Source: Roseiflexus castenholzii DSM 13941 (GTDB taxonomy: Bacteria; Chloroflexota; Chloroflexia; Chloroflexales; Roseiflexaceae). Taken from it: a stretch of 64,000 bases of DNA. The notes beneath the pieces were generated by a model. The model did no database searches. It was given only the letters and a program-made list of their open reading frames with translations, and was not told the origin of the DNA. Location: positions 4,071,001 through 4,135,000 of the forward strand of contig NC_009767.1 of assembly GCF_000017805.1 (NCBI RefSeq), given 5' to 3'. Below are positions 34,896 to 42,289 of the stretch, piece after piece (position 1 is the stretch's first letter; each line of letters starts with the position of its first letter). Both the position numbers and the translations under genes were made by a program.

Positions 34896-35681
34896 ATGAC
34901 CGACGACAATATCCTTGTGGCTGTCGAAGGTCCGCTGACGATCATCACAATCAACCGTGAACGTGTGCGCAACGCGCTCAATCAGGCGACCATCGCCGAA
35001 ATCCAGACGGCGTTGCGCGCGTTTGAAGCCGACTTATCGCAGCGTGTTGCAATCATCACCGGCGCCGGCGATCGCGCGTTCGCTGCCGGCGCCGACATTA
35101 CCGAAATCCGGGTGTTGCCGGGCGCCGATGCCGCGCGACGGTTCAGCGAAGCCGCTCACGATCTCGGGCTGTTTATGCACCAGATGGCCAAACCGATCAT
35201 TGCAGCAATCAACGGGTACGCGCTTGGCGGCGGGCTGGAATTGGCGATGAGTTGCGATGTGCGCATTGCCGCCGAAACTGCTATGTTCGGTCAACCAGAG
35301 ATCAATCTTGGCATCATCCCCGGTTGGGGCGGCACGCAGCGCCTGCCGCGCCTGATTGGTCCATCGGCGGCGCGCCTGCTCTGCATGACCGGAGATATGA
35401 TCACGGCGGCAGAGGCGCTGCGCCTCGGTCTGGTCGAGCGTGTCGTTCCGGCGGCATCATTAATGGACGAGGCGCGTACACTGGCAATGAAGATCGCCTC
35501 AAAAGCGCCGCTGGCGATTGCAGCCATTAAGCAGGCAGTCAATCGCGGGTTGGACATGCCGCTGGCGGAAGGATGCATGTACGAAGCGGCGCTCTTCGGT
35601 GCGATTGCAGCAACCGACGACGCAAAAGAAGGAACGTCGGCGTTTCTCGAAAAGCGCCAGCCCACGTGGAAAGGACAATAG
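34896..35681 (+). CDS. Enoyl-CoA hydratase/isomerase family protein
   Basis: 261 residues, crotonase fold. It carries the oxyanion-hole segment FAAGADITEI, NGYALGGGLELAMSCDVRIA with the first catalytic Glu region (GGLELAM), and PEINLGIIPGWGGTQRLPRL with the second Glu. Both catalytic glutamates of short-chain enoyl-CoA hydratases appear to be present, so hydration of 2-enoyl-CoA to 3-hydroxyacyl-CoA is likely. GAGGAGG lies a few bases before the ATG. It fits with the SDR, acyl-CoA dehydrogenase and ETF genes around it. Confidence 0.93.
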   Translation: MTDDNILVAVEGPLTIITINRERVRNALNQATIAEIQTALRAFEADLSQRVAIITGAGDRAFAAGADITEIRVLPGADAARRFSEAAHDLGLFMHQMAKPIIAAINGYALGGGLELAMSCDVRIAAETAMFGQPEINLGIIPGWGGTQRLPRLIGPSAARLLCMTGDMITAAEALRLGLVERVVPAASLMDEARTLAMKIASKAPLAIAAIKQAVNRGLDMPLAEGCMYEAALFGAIAATDDAKEGTSAFLEKRQPTWKGQ

Positions 35682-35710
35682 GCGCGCGGCGCACCGCCCG
35701 AAGAGACGTT

Positions 35711-35881
35711 ATACCAATGACGATTGACGATGCCGCATGCGGGTCATGCCGAGCGCAGCGACGGGTCATGCCGAGCGCAGCGACGGGTCATGCCGAGCGC
35801 AGCGAGGAATCTGCACGGGTCGCGCACGACCCCTCGCGCTGCTCAGGGTGACCATGCCGGATGGTCACAGGTCATTGGTAT
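35711..35881 (+). repeat. MITE-like element, copy C
   Basis: 171 bases, same length and orientation as copy A, with three internal units of GGTCATGCCGAGCGCAGCGAC type. Confidence 0.85.
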
Positions 35882-35947
35882 TACCCCCCGACGTCTCTGG
35901 CAAATGTGCGGCATGACGCGTGACGGATGAAGAGAAGAGAGGAGTGC

Positions 35948-37309
35948 ATGAGCATCGAGATGGCCCGCAGCACCGGCGTCGCTGCCATCGATGATCGCCG
36001 GGAACAGGTTGGCTGGTATTTCTACGATTGGGCAAATTCCGCCTTTTCTACCACTGTTGTGACCGTTTTCCTCGGTCCGTACCTGACCGCAGTGACCCGA
36101 CGCGCCGCCGACGCCGATGGGTTTGTCTACCCGCTGGGTATTCCGGTCGCCGCCGGCGCATTCTTTCCCTACATGGTTTCTCTTTCAGTCCTGCTCCAGG
36201 TGCTTTTTCTACCGATCCTCGGCGCAATTGCGGACTATACCCATCTGAAGAAGCATCTCTTGGGCGTGTTCGCCTATGTGGGCGCCATTGCGACAATGCT
36301 GCTCTATTTTCTCGATGGCGGCAATTACCTTTTCGGCGGGATGCTCTTTCTCATCGCCAACCTGAGTTTTGGCGCGTCAATCGTGTTCTACAACGCTTTC
36401 CTGCCGGAAATTGCCAGCCCCGACCGGCGCGATGCCGTATCGTCGCAGGGATGGGCGCTCGGCTACCTTGGCGGTGGCTTGCTGCTCGTCGCCAATCTAC
36501 TGCTCTTTCAAAACGCTGAGTCGTTCGGCGTTTCTTCCGATCACGCGGTACGCATCAGTATCACATCGGCCGGCATGTGGTGGGCAATCTTTACCATCAT
36601 TCCGCTGCTGGCGCTGCGTCGGCGCGATCCGATCAAACGGATTCCGCCAGGCGAGCATTATGTTACGATTGGGTTCAAGCAGTTGTGGGACACACTGCGC
36701 AAGGCGCGCCATTATCCGCAGACGCTGCTGTCCCTCGGCGCCTATCTGCTTTACAATGATGGCATTCAGACGGTGATTGCCCTGGCGTCGCAGTTTGGCG
36801 CCGAAGAATTACGATTGGAACAATCCACGCTGATTTCCGCCATCCTGATGGTGCAGTTTGTCGCCTTCATTGGCGCCCTCGCCTTTGGACGCATCGCCGG
36901 GTGGCTTGGCGCCACTCGCGCCATCCTGGTGAGCCTGGTAATCTGGACGAGTGTGATCGTTGCGGCGTATGGCTGGGTGCAACCAGACAGCCCGACACAG
37001 TTCTACATCCTGGCGGCTGCGATTGCAATTGTGCTGGGCGGCAGTCAGGCAATCAGTCGATCACTCTTTTCGCAGATGATCCCGCCAGGGCAGGAGTCGG
37101 AGTATTTCAGTCTGTACGAAGTCAGCGAACGTGGCACCAGCTGGCTTGGACCGCTCGTTTTTGGATTGGCGCTCCAGTTCACCGGCAGCTACCGCGTGGC
37201 GATCCTGCTGCTGCTCATCTTCTTCATCGCCGGTATTGCGCTGCTGCTACGCGTTGATGCACGCCGCGCCATTCTCGAAGCCGGCAACGTACCGCCCGCC
37301 AAAGTTTGA
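35948..37309 (+). CDS. MFS transporter, UMF1/Atg22-like
   Basis: 453 residues from ATG 35948 (AGGAG about five bases upstream; an ATG at 35927 is less likely). About twelve hydrophobic helices. The N-terminal block QVGWYFYDWANSAFSTTVVTVFLGPYL is the signature of the UMF1 (Atg22-like) branch of the major facilitator superfamily, whose eukaryotic members export amino acids from vacuoles. The substrate of bacterial members is not settled. Stand-alone gene between repeat copy C and the acyl-CoA dehydrogenase. Confidence 0.9.
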   Translation: MSIEMARSTGVAAIDDRREQVGWYFYDWANSAFSTTVVTVFLGPYLTAVTRRAADADGFVYPLGIPVAAGAFFPYMVSLSVLLQVLFLPILGAIADYTHLKKHLLGVFAYVGAIATMLLYFLDGGNYLFGGMLFLIANLSFGASIVFYNAFLPEIASPDRRDAVSSQGWALGYLGGGLLLVANLLLFQNAESFGVSSDHAVRISITSAGMWWAIFTIIPLLALRRRDPIKRIPPGEHYVTIGFKQLWDTLRKARHYPQTLLSLGAYLLYNDGIQTVIALASQFGAEELRLEQSTLISAILMVQFVAFIGALAFGRIAGWLGATRAILVSLVIWTSVIVAAYGWVQPDSPTQFYILAAAIAIVLGGSQAISRSLFSQMIPPGQESEYFSLYEVSERGTSWLGPLVFGLALQFTGSYRVAILLLLIFFIAGIALLLRVDARRAILEAGNVPPAKV

Positions 37310-37611
37310 GGGAGATACCACTGCGGCGGGGTGAAGGTGGGAAGGCCAGCGCGTCCAGAGGTAAGAGGCTGAAGGTTGACGACAAAGACGCAACAGGGAG
37401 AGATGTTGCATCGCAACGTCCCTGTACGACGCGAGGGGTCAGGGCAGGTGGACGTTAAACGTTGAATGGTGAACGTTGTCAGGGAAGACGGCAAGGCGGC
37501 AGCCGAAAAGGTGCGAAGATGCGAAAGAGGAAAGGGAGTCCCCACACCCTATTCCCTAACCCTGTTCCTGGTTCTCAGTTCTTAGTTCTTGGTTCTTCAG
37601 GAGAAAAGACG
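37310..37611. other. Intergenic region with heptamer repeats
   Basis: 302 bases with no gene seen. The end (about 37568-37599) has GGTTCTCAGTTCTTAGTTCT-type heptamers like those at 12389, next to the ribosome site AGGAG of the acyl-CoA dehydrogenase. Confidence 0.6.
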
Positions 37612-38856
37612 ATGGATTTCACCGCTAACTACGACATGTTCCTGACCGAGGAACACCAGATTCTGCGCCGCACCGTGCGCGAATTCGCCGAGAAGGAAGT
37701 CGCTCCCTTCATCCGTGAATGGGATCGCAGCGGCGCAGCGATGGAAGGACCGGAGACCCGCCCCCACATCCGCCCCATTCTGAAGCGCATGGGCGAATTG
37801 GGGCTGCTCGGCATCTGCCTGCCTGCACGTCTTGGCGGCGCAGGAATGGACTACCTGGCGCTGGCGGTCGTATGCGAGGAACTAGAGCGGGTCGACAGTT
37901 TCCTGCGGGTTGTTATGAGCGTCCACACCGGTTTGAACTCGCTGACACTGTTTCAGTGGGGAACGGAAGAACAACAGCGGAAATACTTGATTCCGCAGGC
38001 GAAAGGCGAAAAAATCGCCGCCTACTGTCTGACCGAACCGAACAGCGGCACCGATGCCGGCGCCATGCTCGCCACTGCGCGACGCGACGGCGACTCCTAT
38101 ATCCTGAACGGCGAGAAAACCTGGATCAGCCTGGCAGACATCGCCGACAACTTTCTGGTCTTTGCCAAGACCGACCCATCGAAGGGAAATCGGGGCATTT
38201 CGTGTTTCATTGTCGAACGCACCATGCCTGGCTTCAGTAGCCTCCCGATCCACGGCAAACTCGGCGTGCGCGCCGGGAACACCGGTTCGGTCATCCTGGA
38301 AGATGTGCGCGTACCGGTCGCCAACCGACTCGGCGAAGAGGGCGAAGGTTTTAAGATCGCCATGACCGCCCTCGACAATGGGCGCTACACGGTCGCAGCC
38401 GGTGCGACCGGTCTCATTCAGGCGAGCCTGGAAGCCAGCATTCGCTACGCGCAAGAACGCCAGACCTTTGGCGTACCAATCGCCGAGCATCAACTGGTCA
38501 AACGCATGATCAGCCACATGGTGCGTAAACTCGACACCAGCCGCCTGTTGGTGTACCGTGCTGGCTGGATGAAAAACCAGGGACGCCGCAATACGCGCGA
38601 AACGACCCTCGCCAAATGGCATGCCACGGTCAGCAGTTTTGAGGCTGCCGACGATGCGATCCAGATCCACGGCGCCTATGGCTACAGCGACGAATATCCC
38701 GTCGAACGCTACCTGCGCAACGCGCGCGGCGCCATCATCTACGAAGGCACGCGCGAATTGCAGGAACTGCTTCAGGCGGATTTCGCGCTCGGCTTCCGCG
38801 AAAATAAGCCGCTGCGCCGCGAGTTGCCCGCCTACGATCCAGATGCATGGGCATGA
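37612..38856 (+). CDS. Acyl-CoA dehydrogenase
   Basis: 414 residues from ATG 37612 (AGGAG nine bases upstream; the open frame before it is repeat-derived). FAD-dependent alpha,beta-dehydrogenation of acyl-CoA. Family marks: TEEHQILRRTVREFAEKEVAP at the N-terminus, YCLTEPNSGTDAGAM and KTWISLADIAD (flavin and substrate contacts), RQTFGVPIAEHQLV, QIHGAYGYSDEYPVERYLRNAR and the catalytic Glu in IIYEGTRELQ. Its electrons should go to the ETF encoded directly downstream. Chain length class (short, branched or glutaryl type) not certain. Confidence 0.94.
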   Translation: MDFTANYDMFLTEEHQILRRTVREFAEKEVAPFIREWDRSGAAMEGPETRPHIRPILKRMGELGLLGICLPARLGGAGMDYLALAVVCEELERVDSFLRVVMSVHTGLNSLTLFQWGTEEQQRKYLIPQAKGEKIAAYCLTEPNSGTDAGAMLATARRDGDSYILNGEKTWISLADIADNFLVFAKTDPSKGNRGISCFIVERTMPGFSSLPIHGKLGVRAGNTGSVILEDVRVPVANRLGEEGEGFKIAMTALDNGRYTVAAGATGLIQASLEASIRYAQERQTFGVPIAEHQLVKRMISHMVRKLDTSRLLVYRAGWMKNQGRRNTRETTLAKWHATVSSFEAADDAIQIHGAYGYSDEYPVERYLRNARGAIIYEGTRELQELLQADFALGFRENKPLRRELPAYDPDAWA

Positions 38857-38865
38857 TAAACATCA

Positions 38866-38874
38866 TGTTATAAT
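38866..38874 (+). promoter_or_regulatory. Extended -10 promoter of etfBA
   Basis: TGT-TATAAT just after the acyl-CoA dehydrogenase stop, about 100 bases before etfB. It suggests the ETF genes can be expressed apart from the dehydrogenase. Confidence 0.5.
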
Positions 38875-38977
38875 GCAGTGTGTCACCAGGTACGCCAATG
38901 AGCGCACAACGGTATCACCAGGGGAAGCAGTGTTGATGCGACGCCGCTGATGAGCAGCGGTGCAAGAGGGAGGCGCT

Positions 38978-39754
38978 ATGCACATCGTCGTCTGCATGAA
39001 ACAGGTTCCGCGCGATAACTCGGTCAAGATCAATGCAGATCTGACCATCAACGCCGATGGGATCGAGCAGATCATGAACCTCTTCGATGAGTACGCCGTC
39101 GAAGAGGCGCTGCAATGGAACGAGAAACTGGGCGGCAAAGTCACCATTCTCTCGATTGGACCAGAAGACTGGAAAGAACAGATTCGTCGCGCGCTCGCTA
39201 TGGGCGCAACCGACTCGCTGCTCTTGAGCGATCCGGCTTTCACCAACCTCGATACCTTCGGTGCTGCGCGGGTCGCCGCCGCCGCCATCAAGAAACTCGG
39301 TGACGTCGATCTGGTGCTGTGTGGGCGCAACTCGACCGATGACGAAACCGGGGCGTTCGCTCCGGCACTGGCGCGGTTGCTGGGCTGGACGCAACTGACC
39401 TACGTGGGCAAGGTGGTTACGCTCGAAAGCGGCAGGATCGTCGCCGAACGCCACCTCGAAGAAGTCGTCGAGACGGTCGAAGCCAGTTTGCCAGCAGTTG
39501 TGACGGTCGTCAAAGGTATCAATGAACCACGCTATCCATCGTTGTTGCGCATCCGCAAGGTCGCCAAAGTCGAGATTCCGACTTGGTCAGCGGCGGATGT
39601 CGGTCTCAGCGCCGCCGATCTGACCCCCAGGTTGAACCTGGTTAATCGTGTGCCACCACCGCCGCGACCCAAGGGTGAGATCATCGAAGGGAAAGATGCC
39701 ACGGAAAAGGTTGCCAGACTGGTCGATAAGTTGATGGAAGCACAGGTTATCTGA
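38978..39754 (+). CDS. etfB: Electron transfer flavoprotein beta subunit
   Basis: 258 residues from ATG 38978 (GGGAGG four bases upstream). It starts MHIVVCMKQVPRDNSVKIN and holds the AMP-binding beta-ETF fold; LCGRNSTDDETGAFAPALA is the conserved subunit-interface and AMP loop. Together with EtfA it carries electrons from acyl-CoA dehydrogenases to ETF:quinone oxidoreductase in the membrane. Thirteen bases separate it from etfA. Confidence 0.96.
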   Translation: MHIVVCMKQVPRDNSVKINADLTINADGIEQIMNLFDEYAVEEALQWNEKLGGKVTILSIGPEDWKEQIRRALAMGATDSLLLSDPAFTNLDTFGAARVAAAAIKKLGDVDLVLCGRNSTDDETGAFAPALARLLGWTQLTYVGKVVTLESGRIVAERHLEEVVETVEASLPAVVTVVKGINEPRYPSLLRIRKVAKVEIPTWSAADVGLSAADLTPRLNLVNRVPPPPRPKGEIIEGKDATEKVARLVDKLMEAQVI

Positions 39755-39767
39755 CAGGAGAACGTCC

Positions 39768-40754
39768 ATGGCGAATGAGATCTGGGTTGTCATTGAGCGA
39801 ACCGCTCACGGCGATATGGCCGGGGTGTCGAAAGAATTGCTCGGCAAGGCGCGCGAACTGGCTGATGCCAACGGTATGAAGGTTGGCGCGCTGATCCTGG
39901 GCGCTGGCATCGGCGATCTTGCACAAGTCGCCTTCAGTTATGGCGCCGACACAGCCTATGTGGTTGACGACGGTGCACTGGCGCAGTACACCACCGATGG
40001 GTATGTCGGCACAGCCGCAGCACTGGCGAAGAAATATCAGCCTGCCCTGATCCTGACCGGCGCCGGTTTCCAGATGCGCGACTTCAGCGCGGCGCTGGCG
40101 GCGGAACTCGATACCGGCGTCGCCGCCGACTCGACGAATGTGATGATCGAGAACGGTACGGTAAGCGCCGTCCGCAGCTCGCATGGCGGGAATGTTATCA
40201 ATACGTTGACATTCGCTCCCGGTAGAACGGCAGTCGTCTCGGTGCGCAAGCAGAGTTTCCCGGAACCGCAGGCAAACCCTGACCGCTCCGGCGCAGCGGT
40301 GACCGAAAATCTGCCCGGCGTTCCGATGCGCGCAAAGGTTGTGAGCGTTGCGCCGAAGCAGGGAGCCGTCAACCTGTCCGACGCTGCGATCATTGTGTCG
40401 GGCGGGCGCGGCCTGGGGTCGCCGGAGAACTATTACAAACTGATCCCCCCGCTCGCCGAAGCAGTTGGCGGCGCCTACGGCGCATCGCGCGCGATCGTCG
40501 ATGCCGGTTGGGTGCCGTATGAGCATCAGGTTGGTCAGACCGGCAAGACGGTCAGCCCGAAACTGTATATGGCGATCGGCATCTCCGGCGCCATTCAGCA
40601 CCTGGCAGGCATGCGTTCTTCGCGCACCATCGTGGCGATCAACAAAGACCCGGACGCGCCGATCTTTCGCGTTGCCACCTATGGCGTCGTCGGCGATGCC
40701 AACGAAATTGTGCCGCTGCTGACGGAGGAGATCAAGAAGCGGACGGGAAGGTAG
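39768..40754 (+). CDS. etfA: Electron transfer flavoprotein alpha subunit
   Basis: 328 residues. The N-terminal domain is followed by the FAD-binding C-terminal domain with SGGRGLGSPENYYKLIPPLAEAVG-like start, GASRAIVDAGWVPYEHQVGQTGK (flavin Arg and Gln contacts), ISGAIQHLAGM and AINKDPDAPIF. Partner of EtfB, forming the FAD heterodimer. AGGAG precedes the ATG. The last gene of the acyl-CoA oxidation run. Confidence 0.97.
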   Translation: MANEIWVVIERTAHGDMAGVSKELLGKARELADANGMKVGALILGAGIGDLAQVAFSYGADTAYVVDDGALAQYTTDGYVGTAAALAKKYQPALILTGAGFQMRDFSAALAAELDTGVAADSTNVMIENGTVSAVRSSHGGNVINTLTFAPGRTAVVSVRKQSFPEPQANPDRSGAAVTENLPGVPMRAKVVSVAPKQGAVNLSDAAIIVSGGRGLGSPENYYKLIPPLAEAVGGAYGASRAIVDAGWVPYEHQVGQTGKTVSPKLYMAIGISGAIQHLAGMRSSRTIVAINKDPDAPIFRVATYGVVGDANEIVPLLTEEIKKRTGR

Positions 40755-41119
40755 GGGTTAAGAATACGGATCGCGTCGGGGCGAATATGCATTCGCCCCG
40801 ACCTCCAGCAGGGGCGCGAAGTCCTCCCCGACCTCACCCGCCTGCCACGCCTCGAGCAGGGGTCTGAGTTCGGTCATCTTGAAGTCATCGGCCATACCTC
40901 TGTCCAACATCCATGGCGGCATCTGCGGCTATCGACCAAACCAACTTTCAACGCGATCATCTGCGTTTTGCGCCTTCGATGATCAATGCCTCCCCTCCGA
41001 AAGGCGTGCCACAAACTCCACACTCTTCACAGTTCACCTCCTCCCGCTTCGCGCTTCCCTTGCCCATTTCGCGTCAATATTGAATGCATTTTGATCCGAC
41101 TCTGGTTACGCTCCTCGGC
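40755..41119. other. Intergenic region after etfA
   Basis: No gene seen. It contains the palindrome at 40775-40802. The remaining sequence looks like decayed non-coding DNA. Confidence 0.4.
40775..40802. repeat. Perfect 12-bp stem palindrome downstream of etfA
   Basis: GTCGGGGCGAAT, loop ATGC, ATTCGCCCCGAC. It starts 21 bases past the etfA stop. No U-run follows, so termination would not be of the usual intrinsic type. Confidence 0.6.
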
Positions 41120-41124
41120 TATAC

Positions 41125-41133
41125 TGATATACT
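41125..41133 (+). promoter_or_regulatory. Extended -10 promoter of the rsbT operon
   Basis: TGA-TATACT, with a second TATACT eight bases before it. About 125 bases upstream of the RsbT-like gene. Confidence 0.45.
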
Positions 41134-41259
41134 TAGGAGCAGACCGCGCCCGCAAGGAGCGGCAAATCGTAAACCGGGAATGCACGCGTGGCTGCGCTGT
41201 GTGTCAGCAAACTGTAACGCTATGCACTGGCGCTCAAACTAACGCAGGAGTACACTCAG

Positions 41260-41694
41260 ATGGAGGCGGTAGTCTGTCCGGTACGGCGCGAAGTCGATGT
41301 GTATGTTGCGATGGGGCGTGCGCGCGATATGGCGACAGCCCTGGAGTTCGACGATATCGACCGCACGCGCATTGAAATCGCGGTTCTGGAACTGACGCGC
41401 AATATCCTGGCACACGCTGGCAGTGGCGAACTGATCATCGAGTATGTCACCGATGGCAACCGTCAGGGAATTGCCATTGAGGCGCGCGATCAGGGACCCG
41501 GCATTGCCGACATTGCCCTGGCGCTGCGCGACGGGTACAGCACTGCGCAGACACTCGGCGCAGGGCTGCCGGGCGTTCAGCGCTTAATGGACGACTTTCA
41601 CATCGAGTCGACGGTTGGGGTAGGAACGCGCGTGCGCGCGGTGAAGTGGCCTGGCAAACGCGCCAACAGCGGGCCTGGAAAGGTCCGCCGATGA
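41260..41694 (+). CDS. rsbT: RsbT-like anti-sigma/serine kinase
   Basis: 144 residues, GHKL ATPase fold of the RsbT/RsbW group. N-box VLELTRNILAHAGSGEL, G1 DQGPGIADI, and the RsbT-specific G2 region GAGLPGVQRLMDDF. RsbT phosphorylates RsbR and RsbS STAS domains in the stressosome, then leaves it to activate a downstream phosphatase or cyclase. CAGGAG is nine bases before the ATG. The next gene starts inside its stop (ATGA). A possible substrate is the RsbR-like protein at 27956; no RsbS is seen in the window. Confidence 0.9.
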   Translation: MEAVVCPVRREVDVYVAMGRARDMATALEFDDIDRTRIEIAVLELTRNILAHAGSGELIIEYVTDGNRQGIAIEARDQGPGIADIALALRDGYSTAQTLGAGLPGVQRLMDDFHIESTVGVGTRVRAVKWPGKRANSGPGKVRR

Positions 41695-42269
41695 ACACCA
41701 TTACGTGGGGCGCCTGCAATCGCGCCAAACAGGGGCAATCGATCTCCGGCGATGCCTGGACGGTAGCAATGCTGAACGGCAATGGCATACTGGCGGCTGT
41801 TGTCGATGGGTTGGGCGGCGGCGAAGAGGCGGCGCGCGCAGCGCGCCTGGCGGAAACCGTCTTCCGCGAACGCGCCGAACGACCCCTCCAGGAACTTATC
41901 CGTGTCGCACACGAGGCGCTTCACACAACGCGCGGCGCGGTCGCCGGATTGCTCCGGCTCGACCCGCTCCAGAGCAGCGCGTCGTATATTGGCGTTGGCA
42001 ACATCGGCATCTATGTCTATAGCCGGAAACCGATCAAGCCGATCTCGAAGAATGGCATTCTTGGTTACCGCCTGCCAACACTGCTCGAACTAACGTATAC
42101 CTACGATCCAGGCGATCTGTTCGTGTTGTACAGTGACGGCGTTTCATCACAATTCGCACAGGATTTGCACCTCGATATTCGCCAATCGCCGCAGGCTTTG
42201 GCAGAGCAGATCGTCCACACGTATGGCAAACATTCCGACGATGCCACCGTCGTTGTCGTGCAGACCTGA
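41691..42269 (+). CDS. RsbX-like PP2C-type serine phosphatase
   Basis: 192 residues from ATG 41691, the size of RsbX. It has the metal-binding Asp positions of PP2C/SpoIIE phosphatases (GDAWTVAM, VVDGLGGGEEAA, LYSDGVSSQF, HSDDATVVVV). RsbX dephosphorylates RsbS and RsbR and resets the stressosome. The four-base overlap with rsbT and an AAAGGT ribosome site within rsbT argue for coupled synthesis of kinase and opposing phosphatase. Confidence 0.88.
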   Translation: MNTITWGACNRAKQGQSISGDAWTVAMLNGNGILAAVVDGLGGGEEAARAARLAETVFRERAERPLQELIRVAHEALHTTRGAVAGLLRLDPLQSSASYIGVGNIGIYVYSRKPIKPISKNGILGYRLPTLLELTYTYDPGDLFVLYSDGVSSQFAQDLHLDIRQSPQALAEQIVHTYGKHSDDATVVVVQT

Positions 42270-42289
42270 ACAGCACTCTCGACACAGCC

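Noticed and set aside
34312..34960. Leu/Ser/Pro/Arg repeat proteins
   Set aside because: Open frames through CTC-rich repeats; they would overlap the enoyl-CoA hydratase start and have no ribosome site.
40775..40802. Intrinsic terminator of etfA
   Set aside because: Perfect stem but no U-run on either strand, so I list it only as a palindrome.
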